From Massospora cicadina (lineage: Eukaryota; Entomophthoromycota; Entomophthoromycetes; Entomophthorales; Entomophthoraceae): a stretch of DNA of 64,000 nt. Positions 55,883-64,000 of this stretch are shown here, piece by piece. The notes beneath the pieces were generated by a model. That model ran no database searches and was not told where the DNA came from. It saw only the letters and a program-made list of their open reading frames with translations. Where the stretch lies: the NCBI GenBank assembly GCA_022478985.1, contig JAKSZP010017365.1, positions 1 through 64,000 of the forward strand. The letters are read 5' to 3'. Both the position numbers and the translations under genes were made by a program. Position 1 is the stretch's first letter. Each line of letters starts with the position of its first letter.

Positions 55883-58800
55883 TCAGACGAGACAAAACTC
55901 AGTACCAGGTGAGGCACCCCAGAGAAGCGATGCTATCTCTTGTTGCCAGCGGGAACGCCACTTATGGGAAGGGGAGGGAACGTGTGTAGGGGGCGTAGCC
56001 ACTATTGAGCACGTGTGGAGGAAGGGGTCCGATTTGATGAACCAGACTGGGAACCAGGAGGAGACCAGCTGCCGGCGACGTGGTGGGAGATATCCAAACA
56101 TCCACGCTTGAAAGTGATCCACCAAATGAGACCGGAATCTGTGGACAGCTTCAGGGGGTGGGGATGGATCCGGCGATGGCATCTAAGCCAATCGTGTGGA
56201 TAGTCCACATGGCGATTGCAACCACCAGAGCACGAAGGGAGGGTGGGAGGAGGCCATTGATGAAGCAAACATATCTCTTGACAGACTGAAGGGATGTGTT
56301 TGATCCTGGCCTAGCAGACGTTGGACTTCGCGCCATATTACTTTAGAGGTGGGGCACTTCTCCAGGCGGTGAAACAGCGTTCCATACTGGCCACACACGA
56401 CACAGGATGAGTGTAAAGCATTAGAGCGCTCAGCTGTACGATACACCCGCCTCAGGCAGCGCCACACATGGGAACGGACTTGAGGCTGCAACAGAGGATG
56501 GTGTGCGTATTTCCAGATAGTCTTTTGGGTCTCAGTGGAATAAGGGATGTCCATCATGTCCAGGTAGTCCACCCTGGATAGGACTTGGGGTCGAGTGGGG
56601 ATCACGCCATCATGGATGGGTAGCCCCTGTACCTCTTGTGTGAACTGAGAGGAGAGGGGCGGCCTCTTTGGGTTGTATGTCCACTAATACAAATTCTCCA
56701 CTCTGCGCTTCGCATGGAGAGTAGGATTCGTTTGTAGTGGGTTTTGGTCCCGTGAGGACCTGTGGCTGATGTGTGTGATGCGAGGTATTTCATCAGGGAG
56801 TGGGGGTTTGATGGATTGTTGAGGCCCAAGGCTCAGGAGAAGTTGGAGCGGGCCGCGCGGGACCAGTGTTGGGATGGGAGTGTAGGAGCAGTGACGGCTG
56901 CAATCCAGGTGCCTAGGATCTTGGCGGCATGGGCTTTGAAGTCAAGTAGGCCCATGCCACCATGATGATGAGGGCCAAACATGACCTCTAGCCGTACTGG
57001 TGGAGGGCGGCCTGACCAAAGCCAACCTTGTAGCAAAGCATACAGGGATTTGAAGAAGCTTGGGGAGAAGGGGATGGCGTGGGCTCCAAACCAGACTTTG
57101 GATAGGAGCATAGAGTTGGCAAGAACAACCCTGCCAGTGAGGGTAGTAGGGTGGGCTCTGAGAGAGGCGATTCGCTTTTTCACGTTGTCCAGTATATGGC
57201 CCTCCCATTACTGCTGACGCGTATCCTCCTGCCTCCAACCACACGCCCAGATGGCGTACCGTGTGTGTATGGTAGGTCGCGGCACAAGGGGAGCACCAGT
57301 GGAGCGGTGTGTTTTGAGTTAGTAAGGCGTGGACTTGGGCGAGCAGCTGGGCTGGTTTGGGAACTACTTGCTGGGGCCCATCAGGTCTGAAACCGACCAA
57401 GGAGGATGATTTCGGTTTTGGAGGCGTTTAGTGCCATGTTGCTTACCCGGGAATATTCCTGGATGAGGGCTTCAAGCGCGCGTGCATCTTTATTATTAGA
57501 CACCCCCACCATGCAATCATCTGCAAATGCCATCATCTTGACTGGGGTTTGGCCTGGCACATGGACCCCAGTGAGTTGGGCATTCACATTTCGCAGTAGT
57601 GGGTCAAGGCTGAAGTTGTATAAGAGTGGGCTCAGGGGTCCCCTTGTTGCACGCCTCTTTGAGGATGGACTACATCCGTTAGGAAACCTGGGCCGCGCAC
57701 AGCCATTGTTGCAGATTCCGTGAGCAGCATCACCCAGTTAATGAAGCGGGGAGGTAGGCGAAATTGTTGGAGGCAGGCCCTAAGGTATACACCCAGTTTA
57801 CTCTATCATAGGCCTTTTGTTGGTCCAAGAATACAAGTGCCCCAGAGGCTATGGACTGACACACATTAGCCACAGAGTGCACGTTATCCCAAATCGACCT
57901 TCAGGGGATGAAACTGAATTGTTCTGGAGAGATGATGGCAGATGCTACAGTCCCTAAACGGTTAGCCATGATTTTTGTTAAAATTTTGGTGTCTGTGTTT
58001 GTTAGAGAAATGGGGCGCCAGTTGGCTAAGTCTAGCCTATCCCTTTTCTTGAAGAGTGTGACTGTAAAAGCCTCATGTCCTCCTGGTAGGAGGCGCATTT
58101 CCAACAGGCTTTGGTTGAGTGAGGCTAGCAGCAACGGGGATATGCATTTAAAATATTTTGTAGAACTCATATGGAATGCCATCTGGGCCTGGGCATTTTC
58201 GGTTTGGCGCACTGCAAATGGTAGTCCATAATTTGTTCGGAGTAATTAAATTCATTATTTCTGGGTATCAGAAAATGGTGCGGATATGAGCTCTGTTGAG
58301 AAATTCCGCCATTTCGGCCAGCTGAATTGGTTTGGCTCGGTATAACTTGGAGTAATATCTTTGCATTTCGATTGCCACTTTGGCCAGTGTGTCCACGATA
58401 GAATTATCTGATCTTCGCACCTGTGTGCAGGCCATGCTCTGGCATGGTGCAAAATTTTTTTGAAGAAGTATGCGGTGCACTTGTCACCTTTAATGATGTG
58501 TGGCCCTGTATTGGACACAAACACGATGTTTGTGTTGCCTTTCAAGTGCGTTGAGGTGGGCTGCTGCCTCTGCCCACTTCTGGCCCCATGCAGGGCTATA
58601 TCCTGAGGCTGGAATGTTGGACTCCAAGTGGGCCAATTCCACCAGCACGCACGATATAACCGCCGATGTGGCTCGTGAGTGTCTGGATGAGAGATGGCGA
58701 TAGTGGCGGATGGTGTCTTTTTTGAAAGTTGCCCATGTGGAAATGGGGTCCAAGCAAAATGGTGCAGCAAACGTTTTTGCCAAAGTTGCCTCTTCCACCC

Positions 58801-59562
58801 ACATGGAAAATCCTGGCGACGCAAGCTCTGGGGGCAGAATTTGCACCAATGTGGGGCCTTTGCAACTGTGACGGGTAAGTGGTATGTTATCGAGACCAGT
58901 CAGTGGTTGGAGAATTCCATTTTCGTTGTTTTGAAGTGGGAGATGTGGGGTGGGAATTTCGCCAGTGCTGGAATAAGGTCAATGCGGGTCATGGACCTTA
59001 ATTGGCCGTTGTGGATGTGGGGACGCGTCATGTTTTTGAGCAGTGGGGCATGTCACGGCAGCGCATCAATAGACCCAAGGGTGGCTTTTAGAACGCGTAG
59101 TTCTACGTGACCCTGTGGGGCGTGGGGTGAGGGCGGCCACCAGTCCGTTGGTGAGGTTAGCCAACAGTTCATGTCGCCGATTAGGAAAGAATTGGGGGGT
59201 AGCAGGAGGGATTTGACCGATGAGAAAAATTCCTGACGCTCTTGTGCACCGTTTGGGGTGTAAATGTTGACAATTGTGTGTGCAACATTGGCCCATGAGA
59301 AGGTGACAATGAGCACTCGGTCATTTAGGAATGTTTCTGAAGATTGAAATTTGAAAAAATTGTTTTTCTGAATTAGCACCCCACAGTGCTTCGACCAAAA
59401 GGATAGGGATGGTAGGAGCATTGTTTTCCAAGAATCCTTGGAGCCTCGTGGACAGTGGGTTTCCTGGATAGCCAGGATATCCACGGGTAAATTATTTTGT
59501 AAAAAACTCAGTTTCCTAGCCCGGGACGGGGGCCTTAAGTCCAGCGATATTCAGTGTCCCTA
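55883..59562 (-). pseudogene. ORF2 of LINE1 copy 1: APE endonuclease, reverse transcriptase, CCHC finger
   Basis: The first conserved residues (GTLNIAGLK) lie near 59558, within the last codons of ORF1 in another frame, so the two ORFs overlap slightly. Endonuclease: ILAIQETHC, VVNIYTPNG as TIVNIYTPNG, IGDMNCW (59484-59053). Reverse transcriptase: LFKKRDRLDLANWRPISLTN and ILTKIMANRL (58212-57901), the catalytic FADD near 57520 (VKMMAFADDCMVGVSN), thumb at 57183-56833. C-terminal finger: CVVCGQYGTLFHRLEKC (CX2CX7HX4C) in 56605-56183, then a terminal part to 55883. Frameshifts separate the blocks; no RNase H was recognised. Confidence 0.85.
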
Positions 59563-60995
59563 GAGTGAAGGTTTCCCCCTCGCACCTTAGGTGCGAGGGG
59601 GTGGGCCCCTGGCCCACCAGCCTCTTCCAGGTCCCCACGGGCTTTCACAGCAGCGCAGGTATTAGCAGCAACGCTATCAGGGTTTTTGTTAATTTTTGTG
59701 GAAAGAGTCATGTTGGCTTTGGCCTTCGCTTTTTGTTTTCCCAACGTCAGACGAATTTTTGCAGTGCGGATAAGTTTGGTGCACCGTCGAGTGGGGCAAA
59801 AAAAAATTTCAGTTGGGATTGGTCCCAAGTCGGTTTCAACTGGGGCTTGGGTGCAGCGATTGGGTGAGATTGAATCTCCCATCAGATCCTCAGATTGAGT
59901 GGCCCGTTCAGCTTGGGCCTCCCAATCTGATTGGGTGATGGATTCCCAAGTTGCTTCCGCCGCGAAGGTCTCCATGTCCTCCTGGCGTTGTGAGTGTGGG
60001 ATGGTGGTGGTGACCTTGGCTGCTTCCTTGGCTGCAGTCCTATGGGCCTGCTTGGCCTTCTTCCGCTCCTGTGGGGAGATGGGCTTTACCAATAGGTAGC
60101 AGCCTTGTGCTCCCCACGGGAAATCCTCTTTGGTGCTTGCAGTTAGTTCGTAGTGCGCCTCTCCGCTGGCCATGGCCGCCGAGGGGTGCTCTTGGAATAT
60201 AACGCCCTCTTTAATGGGGCACGCGTGTGCCTTATGGCCGAATGCATCACAGTGGGTGCAAATGGGGGGCGCGCGGTCCACGGTTACCTAAAATGGGTGG
60301 GTGGTGTGCCCTGCGATATCAATAAAGGTGGAGTGCGGGATCTGGGTTAGGTCCTTCACGATCTCCTCAGTTGGGGTCAGAACTGCGATGGCTTTGCCAG
60401 TGCACAGGTGTGGCATCAGCATGAAACGTTGCATTTCAAAAGATTGTATTTCGCCATATATGGCGAGACCATCTTTCAGGTGTTGCTCCAAAATATCACG
60501 TTTTACCATAGTAGGCAAAAAGTCAAACGTGAGGAAAATTTGGTTTGATTTTGTCCATCTGGTGCATTTAGTTTCGATGACCCATTGCCCTTCGGGGAGG
60601 TCAACCACTACATGCACCGCTGCAGCCTCGTCTGCTGCTATTTTGCTTTCAAAACCTAGGTCCAGCCAACCGCGCGACATGGAGTGAGGTGCAACGTACA
60701 CCGCAGTCGGGAAAATTTTGTGTACATCTTCACAAAATTTTTCCCATAGGGCCATTTTTTGGATGTCCAGATACACACGGACCCCAAATTTCACCGACGA
60801 AAGTGGCTGGGAATGTGGCATATTGATGTACTGGTTGCATCGTGCTTGCCATGTGAGTATCTCCGGGGAAATTGTGATCGCCGGTTTTTTTAGATTTTTT
60901 TCTATTCCAGATTCTCCGGGGCGTTTTTGAATGTTAGAGGCCGCGGGCCTTCCGCCTGCTCCTCTTGCCTTGCTTGCCCAACTGCTCCCAGACAT
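59535..60995 (-). pseudogene. ORF1 of LINE1 copy 1: zinc-knuckle protein with one nonsense codon
   Basis: One frame of 486 codons runs from ATG at 60995 (MSGSSWASKARGAGG) to the stop at 59535, interrupted only by a TAG at 60288-60290; copy 2 has an Arg codon there. Order: basic N-terminus; a domain with FGVRVYLDIQKMALWEKFCE and SMSRGWLDLGFESKIAADEA; DILEQHLKDGLAIYGEIQSF, GKAIAVLTPTEEI; the knuckle CTHCDAFGHKAHAC (CX2CX4HX4C, about residues 241-254); a Lys/Ala-rich helix (KKAKQAHRTAAKEAAKVTT). By analogy with other LINEs it would bind and chaperone the element RNA. Confidence 0.85.
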
Positions 60996-61108
60996 GGGCG
61001 CAGACTAATCCCCTCTATGAGATTATCAAACTAGATTTAGTCTTGAATTGAATGGGTTGCAAAAGTGTTTGCAACGAGAAAGAAAAGTTCAGTATTATAA
61101 CTTTTCTT

Positions 61109-63990
61109 GATAACAAAAAGCCCTTGGGTGTGCATTTGATAAACACCAACAGTTCTTCTTACTTGGAGCGTACATACTGTAATACTTTTGTAGAAAATAC
61201 AAAGGTCTGAGCGATTATAGATACTGGCGTTCCAGCTAATATTTTTTACCAAAAAAGGTGGCTATGCTTCCACTGAAGCCTGATGTAGAGCATTGAGTAG
61301 TGTATGGGACCACGGGGGCACAGAACACTGTGTCAGAGGGCACATAAATCGCATTGACTATGAGGTTTTGGTTCAAATGGTGCATGCGCCCCAGCGGTGG
61401 TTATGCCTAATAATAGTTATGATTTGTTGTTTGGAGCCATGTTCATGTGGCAATTTGGGGTGGTGGTCAATATGGCAGATAAAACATTTACCATTCTGGG
61501 GCAATGGATACACATATATTTCACCCCCAAAGGAGTCCCAAAGGACCCCATCCGCTCCAGTCACATTAAACTTATCTATAGCGATGGCGTGATTCCTGTT
61601 CAATATTGGCAGATGAAACAAAGGACCAGAGCTCTGCTAACCAGACTTATGAGTATGACGGAATTCCACTATGGGCTGTAAAAGTTAAAATCATACCTTC
61701 TGGGCATCAGGTCATAAAAAGGACAGAGCTCAAAATAGACATCCCTGAAGGGCTGTATGGTAAAATTATGGGACCCTACCAACAATATCGAGTTTGAACC
61801 CCATATGGCTCCTGGACTACTGCTACCAGGGCAGGGGGAAGTGAAGGTATTGATAGCAAACCTACAGAAAGAGTCGATAGTGGTTCAAAGGCACCAAGTG
61901 GTGGATTATCTGCACCTGACTTATATTAATGAGGTTCACCATATTCATTTTTTTAGTTCTTGGGAGGATCTCAGCCTCCTGGTAATAAGCTCATCTGGCG
62001 TATTAGCCATAGTTCCGCGGGAGGCTCTAACCAGGCTGTCAAAGGAACAGAAAGATAGGGTGATGGCCCTGTTTGAAAAATACTGTGGCATTTTTGCTTC
62101 TGACAACCACAATTTGAGATGCGCATGCAGAGTCATACATTGAAAGGATATGGAAGACAAACTCCCATTTAGTCACAACCTATCCGTCACTCCATAGCTG
62201 CGGAAGAAATGGTATCTGAGGAAGTAGATAAATTGAGTGAACATGGAATGTTAGAGCCATCAAAGAGTATGTCATGGCTTGATGATGACATAATTGTGGG
62301 AACAAACTGCAAGGACGAAGCTGAACGTCAGGAGGCCAAAAGGTGAAAATGGCAGGCCTCCCTGACCTTAAGCATATCCTGGACCAACGCTTAATACAGT
62401 CCAAATATGCTCAGGTTGGTCCTGGGAATGTGCATGATACTCATCCTGGCGCTACAGCCAGGGAGTTAAAACGCATCAGCTACCTTCTAATCATGATGAT
62501 TCAATTTGGTTGCTTAGTGAATGGAGTTTTGAAACCTGTTAGATTTTTAAAATTTCTAACTCGGGTTGACCTTGCTTTCAATAGATAACTCAAGTTTAAT
62601 TGATCTTGAGCTATAGTACCCTGGTGGATAGAAGCATACGCTTATTTGCGCCCTTGGGCTTAGCACCACTTACTCCAATCGATGATTTCCCCAATTATTT
62701 AAGTATGATTCCCCAAAACCAACCTTCCTTGTTGGTCAACTTCCTTTAATAAATTTTCTCCAGTTGCTTACATTTTTTTAAATTTATGGTTACTGGGGCG
62801 AACCTGTGCTTGGACCTCCTTGGGGAGGTCTTTAAAAACGTTGGCCATTCTATTTAAAAAAATTATCTACAAGATCAAGTGCACTGTTGGGCCCTCTTGG
62901 TCCCCTTCAGACTAAGGCACCCAAACACCCCAGCACGGATCTTTGTTTGGTATAGGCTCCCTGTGGGGTCCGCCCAAGTGTTACTGCTTACTTATTATCA
63001 ACTACTCTATAACGCGGTATCCAAACTTGCACTAGTTTACTTTGGCTCTGGCATCCTTTGCGGTGCCCTGTTTACCATTTTCCTAACAACTGGTTCCCTG
63101 GCCGTGTGGCTGTACATCTCTTACCACCTTGCAGTGAATGGGTGAGTTAGACACTCTCCTTACAGAGTCCCTGGGCGTCACTGGTGCTAATTGCTAAGAA
63201 AAAAGATGGCACCAACTGAGTAGTAATTAACTACTAGAAGCTTAACAACATCATGAAAAAAGATCTATATCTGCTTCAACAGTGTTAATGATTCCTTAGA
63301 TCAGTTGGGAGGTGCTAAAAATTTTTCTACCATGAACTTAGCTTTGAAGTACTGGAAGATTGAGTTTCCAGAGGCAGAACTAGAGATGCGCCATAATCAT
63401 CTCAAAGGGGTTGTTCCAGCCCACGCATATGCCTCAGGGGTTGTGCAACGCCCTGACTACGTTTTAGAGAAATAATGGACACCATCTTGAATGTCCTGAA
63501 GCTGTCCTGCATTATAGTATACCTTGACAATATCAATGTATTCTCACAGAGATTCACAGAGCATCTCGACCACTTGGGACAAATGTTCCGCTGACTCACT
63601 GAAGCCAACATAAAAATCAAACCTCAGAAGTGTTAATTTTAAGGAACAATTTGAATACCTCCGGTTAATGGTAGACTCCAAAGGGCAAAAACCTCATCCA
63701 AGGAGGTAGAAGCTAGATGTAAGATGACTTAACCAGGCAATAACAGGGATATTCAGGTGTTTTTGTGGATGTTCAAATTACAACCAGTGGATCATTCCTA
63801 ACTTCAGCTGTAATGGGAGCCGCTCTTTGAGTTATTGAAGAAAAAAAACCACGTTTGACTAGACTAAACTTTGTCAAAGCGCTTTTGATGCCTTGCGGAC
63901 CGTGTTGGCTAGGGGCCAGTTTTGCAATACCCCAAATATGAAAAAAGAGTTTATTGTGCAAACTAACGCTTCACTTTCCGCCATAGGGGC
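61109..63990 (+). pseudogene. Protease, linker and reverse transcriptase of gypsy-4
   Basis: Resumes right after LINE1 copy 1. The protease active site near 61215 reads IIDTGVPANIF, the only DTG kept intact among the proteases seen here. The flap region is 61397-61500 (YDLLFGAMFMWQFGVVVNMADKTF). The linker at 61606-62143 contains YDGIPLWAVKVKIIPSGHQV, IPEGLYGKIMGP and APGLLLPGQGEVKVLIANLQ, parallel to gypsy-2. A 62180-63150 stretch is poorly conserved (62879-63145 is hydrophobic but unrecognised). The palm near 63400-63560 has GLFQPTHMPQGLCN and YLDN in place of YLDD. Confidence 0.75.
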
Positions 63991-64000
63991 ATCATTATCT

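Larger units (their letters stand above)
55824..61089 (-). mobile_element. LINE1 copy 1: full-length, best preserved LINE of the window
   Basis: A 5.27-kb minus-strand element bounded by a 19-bp duplication with one mismatch, CAGTATCATAACTTTTCTT (55805-55823) and CAGTATTATAACTTTTCTT (61090-61108). The 5' UTR is about 95 bp (GAGATTATCAAACTAGA, GTTTGCAACGAGAAAG). ORF1 and ORF2 follow, then a short 3' UTR whose end reads TCCGTCCCATGGTCAGCC, TTCCCCGC, AATAAATTT. It is the autonomous member of the group that shares this tail with H-elements and SINEs. Its GC content is visibly higher than that of the surrounding gypsy-4. Confidence 0.9.
51863..64000 (+). mobile_element. gypsy-4: Ty3/gypsy element of the gypsy-2 family, running off the window
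   Basis: 5' LTR 51863-52376, primer binding site at 52379, gag, protease and reverse transcriptase on the plus strand. RNase H, integrase and the 3' LTR are past the window end. It is interrupted by H-element E (53830-55754) and LINE1 copy 1 (55824-61089), only 69 bases apart, both within the protein segment upstream of the protease. Protein pieces align with gypsy-2 on both sides of each insertion (PLGVHLINTNSSSYL at 61130 against PLDVHVINTDGSSYS). It appears inserted in LINE2. Confidence 0.8.

Noticed and set aside
62879..63145. An 88-residue hydrophobic open frame that looks like a small membrane protein
   Set aside because: It lies within gypsy-4 pol between the protease linker and the reverse transcriptase, has no relatives I recognise, and is best explained as a chance frame in decayed sequence.

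Overview
The window holds no host gene that I can recognise. It is eukaryotic DNA built almost wholly from decayed retrotransposons inserted into one another. Lineage is uncertain. AT-rich unique sequence, chromodomain-free Ty3/gypsy elements, APE-type LINEs and tRNA-derived SINEs would fit a large, transposon-bloated genome such as an early-diverging or rust-type fungus, but nothing here decides it. Element names below (gypsy-0, gypsy-X, LINE1, H-element and so on) are provisional labels made for this annotation.

Layout. 1-2.6 kb: 3' half of a Ty3/gypsy pol (gypsy-0) with a putative 3' LTR. 3-6.7 kb: decayed AT-rich sequence. 6.7-8.5 kb: H-element A. 8.5-16.1 kb: gypsy-X pol, split by a largely non-coding LTR element (9743 to about 14160) that itself carries a SINE. 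16.1-39.7 kb: gypsy-1, with LTRs at both ends and a four-level nest inside: gypsy-1 contains H-element DF (24031-38846), which contains full-length LINE1 copy 2 (24437-37035), which contains complete gypsy-2 (25168-32488). gypsy-1 also holds a SINE (19871-20157), H-element B (21053-22980) and a 35-bp poly(A) micro-insertion. 41.5-43 kb: gypsy-3 remnant, minus strand. 43.6-45.5 kb: H-element C. 45.8-51.9 kb: a second, unrelated LINE on the plus strand, cut by the 5' LTR of gypsy-4. 51.9-64 kb: gypsy-4, running off the window, interrupted by H-element E (53830-55754) and by LINE1 copy 1 (55824-61089).

The most notable signal is a three-tier retroposon group. (i) A 5.27-kb LINE encodes a zinc-knuckle ORF1 and an APE/RT/zinc-finger ORF2. 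(ii) Five copies of a roughly 1.9-kb H-element encode an ORF1-like zinc-knuckle protein plus an extra C-terminal domain, but no endonuclease or reverse transcriptase. (iii) SINEs of 0.25-0.29 kb have two different tRNA-like heads. Every copy with a preserved 3' end finishes in the same tail, built around TCCCCTGGTCGGCTTACC and ending in AAATAAA, and most are flanked by target-site duplications of 11-19 bp. The H-element resembles the HAL1 (ORF1-only) derivatives of mammalian L1, but in a different lineage and with its own C-terminal domain. A LINE and a SINE inserted at exactly the same 17-bp target, which ties the two to one integration machinery.

All coding regions are broken by stops and frameshifts. 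The best preserved is LINE1 copy 1, whose ORF1 is interrupted by a single nonsense codon. Homology calls come from reading translated motifs and comparing copies by eye; no database search was possible.
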